Assembly: GCF_029852145.1 (NCBI RefSeq)
Contig: NC_079977.1
Span: forward strand, 16,315,948-16,379,947
Source: Microplitis mediator
Lineage: Eukaryota > Arthropoda > Insecta > Hymenoptera > Braconidae
Direction of reading: 5' to 3'
DNA: 64,000 bases
In this document: positions 11,977 through 24,865 of the stretch, one piece after another
Position numbering within the stretch: the first letter of the stretch is position 1
Layout of the letters: every line of letters begins with the position of its first letter
Translations under genes and position numbers: made by a program
Notes under the pieces: model-generated
The model's input: the letters and a program-made list of their open reading frames with translations, nothing else
Databases searched by the model: none
What the model was told of the DNA's origin: nothing

Positions 11977-14100
11977 CAATATTTTTACTTTTGCCTTTGA
12001 CGAGATGTCAAGGAAATACTGTAACAAAAACAGTGACTAAGTATAATGTAAATTAAGATACTAGAATTTAAAAATGCACTGGTAAAAAGACCATACAAGT
12101 AATTCTGAAATAAGCTATAACCTAAGGGATGAATTAAGTATGATACTACAATAATTATATAAATATATATAAAAAGAAATTATAAAATTAAAAAAAAAAC
12201 TATTACAGAAGGAATATTCCACAAAATACAAAAAAAAATAATAATAATACATATATATAATCTCGTATAAATTAATTTGCTTCCAATAAGATAACAACAT
12301 CCGCATTATAATAACACTATACATAATTCTTGAGCCCGACAATAAGCGGCTAAATTAATTATGTAATTATTCTGACAAAATGTCATACTAGAATAATGGA
12401 TAAAAATCAACATTAAATTTGCATTGATTATGAATTACATTCATTTTGGAAATTTAGAATAAGTACCCAAAAATATCTGTAAGTATATATATATGGGGCA
12501 TTCCACGCTAAATCAACCACTTTTGAACTCGACTCCTTCAATTTGGCTGAAAATTTTTTTCTCTTTTTCTACCCTATCAAAAACGTTTCTCATAATTTTT
12601 TCAAATTTTTTCACCCAACCGAAAAAAAGCTATAAATTTTCTTAAAAAATGGCTTTTTTTATTTTAAATAGCTATAACTTTTTCAAAATTCGACTGATTG
12701 GAACGCTTTTTTCTTCTAAATTTTTGTTTTTAAATGTACTTTTTGAAAAAAAATACAGAAAAATTATTGCAACCTATCTACATTGTTTTTTTGTAGATTT
12801 TGAGAAAAAATCAAAAATTTTTCGATGTTTACCATTTTTGATTTTTGATTGTTTTTTTTATATGAAACTTTGAGATTTTTTGCAGATCCTCAAATTTTCT
12901 CAGAGTGATGTTTCGGATTTATATTTTTTTTTTCCAATTGAAAAAAAAAATTTTTTACAACTAGCCTTATTTCTCATAACACCATGCTTAAAATTTTTAA
13001 GAGTGCTCAGAAAATTTTCTAATTTGGAAAAAAAAATAAAAACAATAAATTTAAATGGTTATATTCGAAGTAATTTGAATTTTGTTAGAAAAATCAAGTT
13101 TAAAAATAGAAGGACCTTCTGAATAATTTTTTTGTATTTTTTTCTGAAAACAACATTTAAAAACGAAGAAAATGAAAAAAAAAAAGTTTTCGTTTGGTCC
13201 ATTTTTGGACAGATGCTGGCAATTCAAAAAAAAATTTTTCTAACCATAAACAATGAGTGTAGAAAGAATATTTTTGAGTTGCCAGCATCTGTCCAGAAAT
13301 GGACCGAACGAAAACCATTTTCTTCCATTTTCTTCGTTTTTAAATGTAGTTTTCAGAAAAAAATACAAAAAAATTATTCAGAAGGTCCTTCTATTTTTAA
13401 ACTTGATTTTTCTAACAAAATTCAAATAATTTCGAACATTACCATTTAAATATATTGTTTTTATTTTTTTTTTCCAAATTTAAAAATTTTCTGAGCACTT
13501 TCAAAAATTTCAAGCATGGTGTTATGAGAAATAAGGCTAGTTGTAAAAAATTTTTTTTTTTCAATTGGAAAGAAAAATATAAATCGAAAAAACATCACTG
13601 AAAAAATTTGAGGATCTGCAGAAAATGTCAAAGTTTCATATAAAAAAAAAAATCAAAAACCAAAAATGGTAAACATCGAAAGATTTTTGATTTTTCTAAA
13701 AATCTACAAAAAAACAATGAAAATAGGTTGCAATAATTTTTTTGTATTTTTTTTCAAAAAGTACATTTAAAAACAAAAATTTGGAAGAAAAAAACGTTCC
13801 AATCAGTCGAATTTTGAAAAAGTTATAGCTGTTTAAAATAAAAAAAGCCATTTTTTTTTTAATTTAAAACTTTTTTCGGTTGAGTGAAAAAATTTGAAAA
13901 AATTATGAGAAACGTTTTCGATGGGGTAGAAAAAGAGAAAAAATTTTCAGCCAAATTAAAGGGGTCGAGTTCAAAAGTTGTTGATTTGGCGTGGAATGCC
14001 CCATATATAATATTAAAATGTTGCTATATTTTAAGCTTCCCGGCACCAATTATCAAAAATAAGTTAGGATATACAAGTATACATACATATTCATGAATAA
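11977..14100. repeat. Dispersed repeat R, copy 2 (split by a palindrome)
   Basis: Positions 11977-12490 and 14003-14065 match copy 1 at 4648-5240. The match resumes cleanly on both sides of the palindrome at 12495-14002, so copy 1 is its empty site. Confidence 0.8.
12495..14002. mobile_element. Palindromic foldback element P2 (1.5 kb)
   Basis: The termini are GGGGCATTCCACGC and GCGTGGAATGCCCC, flanked by TATATA on both sides. The arms of about 735 bp mirror each other and meet near 13250 (GATGCTGGCAA and TTGCCAGCATC). Several ORF-length open frames occur in the arms on both strands, but they are Phe/Lys homopolymer products of A/T runs and are not genes. Confidence 0.9.
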
Positions 14101-14102
14101 GA

Positions 14103-15730
14103 TCAGATCTGATTTCAAAAAAAAAAAGGCCATTCGGCAGCCGAAATGGAAGGTAGATTTTCCAATTAATCTATATAAAAAGTTTCATACATACATATCT
14201 TGTGATACATGTTAGTGTATAGTCATGATATGAAATTATGCTCGTTTTCTAAGAGTGAGAGTAAAAAAAGACAACGACTATTTTCGATAGAGAACTTCAG
14301 ATAGTTGATTTGACAAAACATTATATAGGTAATGTACTAAACTAACCTTCACGTAAACAAAGTATAGAAATTTTAATTAGTATGAGATCATAATTGTAAT
14401 TACTATTACGATGGCAAGATCAGTTATAATTATAGGACGTACAGGTATGATTGAAACAGCATAAATAATAAAAAAAATACTTTTAAAATATAAAATAGTA
14501 GTGAAATTTACAGGTTATTTTGTTCACACTATAATACAACTGACAAAATTGTATTATAATGGGAAATGCATAAGTTATGTGAAATGAAAACCATATTTTC
14601 AACATTTTTTGATTCCATTTTGATTCCAAGGCTATCAAATTATTGGAAGAAATGGTCAAAACATTAAGTTTAAAGTCTTTAATTAAAGCTTATTAGAAAA
14701 GCTTTTAAATACTTTTTACTGGGATTGTCTATCAGTTTTAGTTTTAATGTTATATGACCTTCAACAGTGAAAAAAAACTGATTTTTTCGAAAACTCGTGG
14801 AAATTTCAAACAGCCATAACTTCACAACTATTTGAACGATTCAGCCCATCTTTGAACTTGATCAAGATAATCGCCTATAGAATAAGTGTGAAAAATTTCA
14901 TTAAGATCCGATAAGAACTGTAGGTGCTATCGTAATGACAAGACCAGCTATAATCATACGTCGTAGAGGTACATTTGATACATCATAAGTAATAAAAGAA
15001 ATACTTTTAAAATATAAAATAGCTGTGAAATTTACAGGTTATTTTGTGCACAATAAAATACAACTGACGAAATTTGATTATAATGGGAAATGCATAAATG
15101 ATGTTGAATGAAAACCATATTTTCAACATTTTTTGATTCCATTAAAATTTTCAAGGCTATCAAATTATTTGAAGAAATGGTCAAAACATCAAGTTTAAGG
15201 TCATAAATTAAAGCTTATTAGACAAGCTTTCAAATACTTTTTACGAAAATTATCTATGAGTTTTAGTTTTAAAGTTATATGAACTTGAAAGTGGATTAAA
15301 TTTTTTTTTTTTTTGAAAAATCGTGGGAATTCGAAACAGCCATATCTTCTAAACTAATCGAACGATTTAGCCCATCTTCGAACTTAACCGTGGTAATCGC
15401 CCATAGAATAAGTGTAAAAAATTTCATTAGGATCCGATAAGGATTCTAGGCGCAATCGTGTTCTCAAAACTTGGTTCTATTACATACATATATAAATTTT
15501 TCAACGAATGGTATTTTCGAACTCTACTCAACTAATTATGATAGGTTGTGACAAAATTCCTTGAAAAATCGACCATGAGGACAAATACAATACCGAGATT
15601 TTTAAAAAAATCTACCTAAAAAAAAAAAAACACTAATAAAAAAAAATAATAATAATAAAAAAAAAATAATTTTTATAAAAATACAAAAATGTATATCTAT
15701 ATGTGAATACATATACATGCATGTGTATAT
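14103..15730. repeat. Non-coding region with a tandem duplication of about 523 bp
   Basis: The stretch from about 14405 to 14930 repeats at about 14930-15470 with moderate divergence (AGATCAGTTATAATTA against AGACCAGCTATAATCA; AATACTTTTAAAATATAAAA identical in both). No ORF is present in either unit. The rest is A/T-rich unique sequence. Confidence 0.75.
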
Positions 15731-16764
<1,034 letters not shown>

Positions 16765-17727
16765 ATATATATATATATATATATCCAAAAACAAAAAAAG
16801 GAGAATTTTTGTGATTATACATAATCACTTTTCTTTTGTTATATAGTAACGCAAGAGACAATAAGTTACTTGCTAATTATTAAGTTGTGTTATAAAATTT
16901 TGTTGTAACCTTAGCTATAAGAAAAACATTGACGGAAATGTAGTTTGAGGGATAAACACGACCTCAGTCATTTTCCCCGGACCCCTCTTCACTCCGGATA
17001 ACCCCCACTGGCAGTCAATGAACCTGCCATATGCACCAGCACACGCCTCAGTCCCAGACAATAACAACAGAGAGGGAAGATTCAGTGGGGCCACTTGAAG
17101 CAAGCGTGCTTGCCTCAACGCCCCATCCTTTCCCCAAAAAGGAAAATCTACAAGAGCCATGAGAAAAATCTTCGAATGTCACATGGTGGCTCTCTTCTCA
17201 TCTTTCTCTGACCATGGTCCCATAGGCTCACACACACTATCAAGAAAATTGAGATGTAACAAACTACTACCAGCTGGAAACACAAATTCACTGCTCTTAC
17301 CAGCCGGTAAAAGCAAATGAATTCATTTAACAAAAATTGTAACCTTTACCTTCTCTCGTATATGAGACAAGGATAAAGCCGCAATCTTAACCCAAAACCT
17401 TATAGAATTATTGCTAATTAAGAGTAAAGGCTTAAAATTACGGCCACGATCCAACGTATGAGAGACAAAAACCAACGATGATCAACAATAGGAATAAACG
17501 AAGAAAAAAAAACCAACGTAAAAGAATTCAATTTAAAATCTAAAACTACTCATTAAATAAAATGGAAGAAGAAGTCTAGGAGAACTTAACTCTATCAGTA
17601 AACATGAACAAAATTCAGATATAATTTTTTTTCTTCATTTATTATAAAAGTACCAATATAAAATTACAATGATAACATATAAACATATATGTATACAAAG
17701 AAAATTTACAACGTATTAAAATTAAGG
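16765..17727. other. Non-coding / possible untranslated exons of the second antisense gene
   Basis: A GC-richer block at 16915-17335 has short minus-strand frames with weak similarity to 7540-7734 and could hold exons or 3' untranslated sequence of the antisense family. No complete frame can be supported. The rest is A/T-rich. Confidence 0.35.
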
Positions 17728-18303
17728 TCATTGCTGTCCTTGGTGACTATTGTCACAGCATACGCAGCGAGCCACTCCTGAGGAACATTGATCCCACAGT
17801 TCCTCTATTATTATCCGGATACGGGGAGGCGATTTCTCCGCCAAATCCCATAGATGTACGGGACACATTGCCACGACCATCTGCAACAAGAAAATCTACA
17901 CCATGAAATATAGATACATGTGAAAAAAAAGGAGAGAAAAAAAAATATATATATAAAATAAAATCAACAAAAGAAACTTACTGCCAACAAAGATTCAAAA
18001 ATAAATTGATCCATATCGGGCCAAGGCATGGCTGTCACCAACCAGCTCGCCTCTATTGACGTCATCGGTGATAATAGGCCTATTAGTGGATCCGTAAATA
18101 GGATTGGGAAGGTGTGACCCTCCACGAACGTCACCCGGAAAAGCACGCTCACCGCCATATTCTCTCCACACATGACTTGAACCCTGGAATGCTCCAGAAA
18201 CTTGACGCCGATAGGACGATTCCTCACGGCAGGAGCATCTCGGTTCTCATCGGCTACCGGATCAGATCTCTTTCGTTTCCCCGACTGTTCCTAAAATAAA
18301 CGA

Positions 18304-18388
<85 letters not shown>

Positions 18389-18950
18389 GAAATAATGAGA
18401 ATTAATTATAGTAATAAAATAATAACTACCTGAAAAATTTGGGCAGCCTCTTCCGAAGCCGGCTGTGGGCATCGCACCCAACGACCATACGCAGTCTTGA
18501 GGCGAGCTGGTCGAGCTAATTAATCCCCCAATAGGATATTCGCGGTCGACGTCGAAGGAATCGGCTCCTCAACAGCCTGGTTTCCTGACGGTGATAAGTC
18601 CACCGGCTCCTGTTGATGCTGCTGCTGTTGTTGATGCTCCAATAATTTTTGGTTCTGCTCAAGTAACTGCTGTTAAAAATAATGGGAATATCCAATTAAA
18701 TAAAAAAAAAGAGAGACAAATTTTTTTGAATTATATATACAAAAATGAATATACTTGATAATAGTATAGTTACCTTGACTATAGATTGAACCTCGGGGTT
18801 CACTGGTTCATCGGCAAGGCGACTAGCCTGCTCCCTTGCCTCCACAGACAACGAATCCAGTGGGTCCACTTCATCGCCATACCGAACATCATCCTTGATG
18901 ATAGTCTCCTCAGGCAGTTAAATAACTTCACGTTTTATGACAAAAGCCAT
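17728..18950 (-). pseudogene. Antisense spliced gene, copy 2 (four exons, two in-frame stops)
   Basis: The exons on the minus strand are 18950-18774, 18669-18430, 18290-17982 and 17880-17728. All have GT-AG borders and whole-codon lengths (59, 80, 103, 51). Exon 1 matches copy 1 (LPEETIIKDD against LPDEIILEDD; NPEVQSI in both). Exon 3 carries DPLIGLLSPMTSIEASWLV and exon 4 CPVHLWDLAEKSPPR, followed by a Cys-rich tail absent from copy 1. A TAA at codon 11 of exon 1 and a TAA inside exon 2 break the frame, so I call it a pseudogene, although exon borders remain intact. Gln-rich and PSTST linkers are retained. It lies upstream of the 3' LTR at 20474, antisense to it. Confidence 0.7.
18305..18385. 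repeat. (TA)n microsatellite in an intron
   Basis: A TA run inside the third exon-exon interval of the antisense pseudogene. Confidence 0.9.
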
Positions 18951-19393
18951 TTTCACTTTTCACTTATTTCCACTTGTCACGACGAGAGGAAAACTTGATA
19001 ATGATGCTTACGAGAAAATCACGGGTATTTGAATCCAGGAAGGATTCAAGGATTCACAAGGGTAGGATCCAAGAAGAACCAATCATGTTTTAAAATTTTC
19101 CCACTACCCCAAAATTCAGAAAACGAAAACGCCTAATAAACAAATAAAAAAAAAATAAATAAATAAAAAAAAAGAGAGAAAAAAAAACATTTTTTTTTTG
19201 TATATACAATAAACATTGTTGTAATATCCAGATATAATAACAGCAAGTCATACATACTCAAACGCGTAAATACTCATATTCATGATACCCGGTCTTCAGC
19301 TATCTTTGTATCATCCAAGGAAGCCAAAGCTCATGAGTATGTGTAATTACGCACTTACGACATTAATTAAGAAAAGTGATTTAAAATATAAAT

Positions 19394-19871
19394 CTATGTA
19401 CAAATAACGATTGATGCCGGTATAACCTGTGAAGTCCCCACCGGACTGTCATCCTCTCCTTCGTTCTCGGAAGCAGACTCAAGAACAGTGTGGTGCACTG
19501 TAACAGTTGATCCTGAATGATGCTATATAAAAATATAAAAAAAGAAAAAAATATATAAATAAATAAATAAAATAAATATTTTTAATTTTGCAAAAGGAAA
19601 GAAAAGGAAAACAAACTCAACGTACCCTATAATCTGTGGTCTCCAAACAATCGAAAGCTCTCGGAGGAGAACTATTTGCCCACTCCAACAACTCAGGAGA
19701 AGTAGGAACCCCTGGATGCCGAGCCTGTTTATCCTGGCCCCGTGTAGACGTTGACGGCTCCAGAGACTCTTCTTTCATCTCAAGTTCTCCAAGAACCTCT
19801 ACTACATCCTGATGTATATCAGTATCGTCTTGACACTCAATATCTTCAATCTTGATACGGAATATTTTGTT
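19394..19871 (-). pseudogene. Antisense gene family, copy 3 (two exons, start lost)
   Basis: Exon 1 is about 19871-19626 and exon 2 is 19522-19394 (43 codons including TAG). The intron is GTACGTTGAG...TATATAG. Exon 1 reads FRIKIEDIECQDD..., then EPSTSTR, aligning with the acidic start and PSTST linker of copy 2. The second exon is an unrelated short acidic tail, and the conserved MTSxEASW block is missing. An in-frame TAA lies just before FRIKIE with no ATG between, so the start is lost. The upstream block with GTGGGATCAC..CCAATCA resembles the other copies' upstream DNA. Confidence 0.5.
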
Positions 19872-20444
19872 TTATTTTTTTTTATTCACTTTAAACACTG
19901 TTCGAAGTAAAAACTTTGAGTGACGATTGAAAGATTTTTGATCAACGAAGAAAATTCTCCAAGACCAGAAGATCAAGAAAAGTGGGATCACAAGCCAATC
20001 AAAACCCAAGAAATCCACAGATTTCCACAAAAGAAGAAAAAGGATGACCCCAATAACCCGATACGAGTACATCGCAACGAAACCTCCAAAAACCTATAAA
20101 ATTTTAGAAACTTATCGATTCCGTAACAACAACCAAGATCAAACAGCCGAAATAACGTGATATTACAAACTATAAGTTTTTTATTAATTTAAAGATATGA
20201 AGCAAGACACCCGCCAATCAACTAGATAAAGGGAAGAAAGGTCACAAGAAGATTCAAGAACGCAATAACTAACGCCAATAGACAAAAGGGGACCAAAATG
20301 AAGAACCACCCACGACAACCACCCGCAAGAATAACTCGAAATCATTTTGAATACACAGTACACAAAGGTTAAGATTAAAACGCAATTCATATTAATCAGT
20401 TCTAATTGCTTTTATTTATGCAACTTGCATGAATCATAGTCATC

Positions 20445-20473
20445 GAGGACGATGACGACTTTAAGGGTAGAGG
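20445..20473 (+). promoter_or_regulatory. Polypurine-like tract before the second 3' LTR
   Basis: CATCGAGGACGATGACGACT followed by AAGGGTAGAGG, matching 9663-9695 and ending at the LTR's TGTAACAATCG. Confidence 0.6.
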
Positions 20474-23400
20474 TGTAACAATCGATACATATAAATTGCG
20501 ATTTAATCGACCAAAACAATAGTTTATATTATCATTTATTTTTCTCATTATTTTTGTTTACAAAAAGTACTCGACTACGCCCAATAATTCGACCTTTGTT
20601 TGGTATCTATGTACGTGTATGCACGATGACCGTGAACGGACAGGGATAAACAGATGGGACTACGTTGTACCTATCTGTCCCTTTCTCTTTGTCATCTTTT
20701 CTCAGTCTAACTATTGTCACGATCGGAGTGAGTGAAGGCGACGGGCGAAAGGGTTGTTTTAATTTATTATTTAATATCGGAATACCGAATTACCTCGTTC
20801 TATAACTCAACCAAGGAGTTCGATTGAACCGTCACATGGCTAGTGTGAGAACATACAAGTGATTGGGCACCGATTATTAATTTATAAGTTATAATATGAA
20901 ATTATTTTTATTCTGTCATCCAACCAAGTAATTCGGCTCACGTGGCTGATATAAGAATGTTATAATTTCGTATCGTTTATAACTTATTTGTCTATTCGTA
21001 CCGAGCGGATGTACTATAGACTGTCCCGTTCAATGACCTGCGTGGCGTTAGGGTAGGTCCGGGATTTCTGAGCGAGAGGGATGTTGGGTCGGTGAATATG
21101 GGCCCTCGAGAAGACCGTGTTCTTTCTCCGTCTTACTTAAGTTTACTATGACTCAAATTACAAGCACTTGAATGCCGGAGAAAAAGGATAGTAAATGAAA
21201 AGACGAATGTATAAAAAAACATGTGTAGTATATTGATAGGTTAAATTTTACATAAAAATATTATAATTTTAGACTGACCCAGAAGGGTTGATATACCTGC
21301 ACACACACTCACTCCAAATTCACCAATTTGAATTTGTGCACACAGGAATTTACAATGTTTATGACAGTTTTATTGAGATTCACAGGTTGAATCTATTCAA
21401 ACGAACGCACTGCACGCTGAACCGAAAGGCCGGCTTTGCCTTCGAGTGAATTTGTTATGATTTTTAGGTTTTTATTCGCGGAATTAACTATTCCTGAACA
21501 AGGACTCCGATTTGAACGTCACGTGAAAGGGTTTAATTAATTTTAATGCGAACTCAAATGATTTTATTTTAGGTATCCAACCTAGGAGTCCAGATGCCTA
21601 AGCGTAGGACCTCACGAGGAAAGGTTTTAAAAATAAAATTTAAGTCGCGTAATTTATAATTTTTAGTAAAAGAATCGAGTTGCGATTATCGATCTAGGAG
21701 TCCGGTTGTGGAGCGTCACGAGAGCAAATTTTGAAGTCGACTCAGTGAGTCTTACTCGCGGATGGATCCGACAAAGGTTTTAATTAAAAAGTAAAGACTT
21801 TTGATGTTAAATTTTAATATTCAAGTCCGTTTATCGATCTAGGAGTCCGGTTGCCTAGGCTGTGGACCGTCACGAGAACGAATTTTGGAGTCTTGCTCGC
21901 GGATAGATCCGACAAGGGTTTTAGTTGCGGCGGTAATGACTGAATTTGAGTATTTTTCCTGGGTTTATATATGAAAAGGTTTGAAAGAAAAGTAAGACTG
22001 AAGATGAAATAAAGAATGGGTTAAAGAAAGAGGAAAAATTATATATAAGGGTTTGATTTTTGAGCAGCTGAGAATGACATATTTATTGCCGGAATTCTTG
22101 GTATTTTGTAGTAAACAGGATATGAAATAGAAAAATAAGTCCGCGGTGGGCTGTTCGAAAATAACTTTTATAAAATATATGATGACATTTGCTGAGAAAT
22201 ATAATTAAAAATTTGAGAGAAAAGTTTTTCTATGGTGGTAAAAGGAGAAGTGAGGATCCGCGGGGAATCGTGGGATTTTAAAAACGACATCTCTTCGATA
22301 AATATATGATGACTTTTATGGTCAACAGATTTTTGTACTCTAGAAAAATATAATTAAAAGAAAAATAAAATTGAGAGGAAAAATTTGGGTGATAGAAAAA
22401 GGGAATAGAGAGGTTCTGCGGGGAACCATGTAATTTTTAAAGACAACGTCTCTCTGACGAATTTATGACGACACTTGCTACCAATATTTTAGACGGTTCT
22501 GAGAAATGTAATTAAAATTAAAAGTAAAAAATAAAATTCGAGAGAGATTTGTACATTAGAAAAGAAATAGTAAGGATCCGCTTAACAACGGGACCTATTG
22601 GTAGCAGATGTTTTAACTGGAAAAGTCGTAAAAATTTGAGTCGAGCTAAAACAAGGAAATGCTTTGACATATTTATTAAGACTTTTACGATGACGAGGGA
22701 CTCGCGGTCGCGGAAGACCCAGAGAAATCCTTGCGTGGGACATCTGGAAAACATTGAATCAGCAGGTTCTTCGTAAGGGACCGGCCATAGCGGTGCAGCT
22801 GTGCGTACTATTTTCTATTTGCTTGTTTCTTTTAATCTTGTAACTTGACCGTTCATACTTGTACACTAGTCTGCGGGAATTCAGAGCAAACCCAAAATAT
22901 GTCAGTACCTATATACGGGCAGCACACATATATATATATATATATATTTATATAATATAAACACATGTACATTACGCATATACGTATCCCCACGCATTAT
23001 TGTATTCTGGTGAGTGTGCTTCGAATTCTCCAGATTAATTTTAAATAAAAAAAATAAAAATGAAAAATTTTGAACTTAAGGTTCGATTGAGTGGTGACTC
23101 AGGTGTACCGATTGTTACACTATGATGCTTAGAAGTATACTCATCTTGCATTTACACCTACCTGCGTACTTCTTGCGGCAATACATTTACAATAGAATGT
23201 GTGTGTATGTGTGTGTAAGCATAGCATCAGATAGATGATCGAAATTATGATGAAATCATCGTCCACTTTACTTGGGACGCTTGCACGTGTGCACTGGGCC
23301 TTTGATAAATCCGTGGTAAACAACTTTACGAGCTAAATGATTGACGTTACTTATAACTTAAATTCAATATTTCTAGTCATATTTTGATTTCTAAACCTCA

Positions 23401-24865
23401 GAAACTATTGCTCAATAGGCTTACTCAGTTGTTTTTGTCACATAAGATGACCGCCAAATCCGGAATATTCACGCATCATATTTTTGTTTATTTTTGAGAT
23501 ATATCTAGACACCCTTTTACCAATACCGGACTTATAACATAGATTGCTCAACATGCTTATGCATTTGTTTTTCACATGCAAACCCGGAAGACTTACGCAT
23601 CATGTTTTTGACGCATCTCAATTCCCTAAACCCGGAAATTATAGCTAACACTACACCTACTGCGTGAATTACTCATTTGTTTGTCACAAAGATGACCACC
23701 GAATCTGGTACCCTTGCGTAATACTTTATTAGATCATCATCGATGAGCTAAACCAGGAAGAAATCCATAGGAACCAATACACTTCCCCCATTTAAAACTA
23801 GGGTATATAAACTGCCGAAAAACTAACGAAGGCAGTCAATCGCTAATCAGAAGTAATCTCTGCCGGATCTCGAGTCAATAGCTAAAATCTGTCGCCGGTT
23901 CTTGGTCTGAAATTCTATCAACCTAAAGATTAGTTCTAAACGGCCACGTCCGATTAGTGCCGCGAATCAGAGTCTGAAATTTTAATCTTTGGCCACGTGA
24001 CGGTCCACCGCCTAGGCAATCAGGCTCCTTGGTCAAATACTTAAATTTAAACTTGCTAAAATCTCGGTTGATTCGACTCACTCAAAACAGGATCATCGGT
24101 CTCGTGACGGTCCACAGCCTAGGAATCCGGACTCCTAGATCTAGATCCTGAATTAATATAAAATAACTCGCGTTCGTATTCGATAGATAGGGGAGTGCAT
24201 CATCTCGGTACCCTAGTAGCTTCGAATCCGAATAGTGCTTTTAATTCCGCTGAATCTAATTCACGAAGCCACAGTGCCGTGTCCCAGTGCAATTAAAAAT
24301 AAAAGACATAAACTGTATAATTTCGCAATCATAAATTCAAATTGGTGAACTGTGAGAGAGTGTGATCAGCGAAAAATTGTAAACCACTTCAACCTGAGTG
24401 GTAAATCTAATTAAATATTGTTAAAAGTATAACACACCTATGTAAAACAACATATAAGAATATACAATTCTTTTCCTTTAATAAAATATATCTTTTTCTT
24501 ATTATACCTCTTGCTCTAACATTCACAAGTGAACGGGTACAGAAAGAGACAGACGTAAAGAACAGGGACTTCTCGAGGGCCCACATTCACCTACCTACTT
24601 TCCATTCGCTCTAATATCCTGGACCTATCCTAAGCCACGCAGGTCAACAATCGGGATAGTCTATTGTACTTCCGCTCGGTACAAAATAGACTTATTTACT
24701 ATTTTGAAATATTACCGAATGTTTAACATTCTCACACTAGCCACGTGACGGTCCTTTTTGGCTCCTTGGTTGAGTAATAGAATAAATATGACGGGTAGTT
24801 TTCTAGTAAATAATTAATCAAATATAACCCTTCGCCCGTCGCCTTCACTCTCTCCGATCGTGACA
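20474..24865 (+). repeat. Long LTR, copy D, split by an inverted solo LTR
   Basis: The LTR begins TGTAACAATCGATACAT at 20474, is interrupted at 20714, resumes after 23119 and ends CGATCGTGACA at 24865. Without the insertion it is about 1.98 kb. Its last 385 bp are almost identical to 1-387, making these two the likely youngest pair. It has a TATA box at 23814 and repeated CACGTGACGGTCC/GCCTAGGCAATC motifs at about 23993 and 24098. The right flank is coding sequence of another gene. Confidence 0.8.
20715..23119 (-). repeat. Inverted solo LTR, copy C (2.4 kb)
   Basis: On the minus strand it runs from TGTAACAATCGGTACACC (23119) to GATCGTGACA (20715). A CTAT duplication flanks it (20711-20714 and 20120-type match at 23120-23123), and no internal retroelement sequence adjoins it, as expected for a solo LTR. 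About 22130-22700 holds four degenerate blocks of about 150 bp in U3 (ending near GGATCCGCGGGGAA), probably regulatory repeats. Confidence 0.85.

Noticed and set aside
12649..13449. Three consecutive plus-strand ORFs of 74-105 codons
   Set aside because: They lie wholly in the arms of the palindrome at 12495-14002, are Phe/Lys homopolymer-rich, and have mirrored open frames on the other strand.
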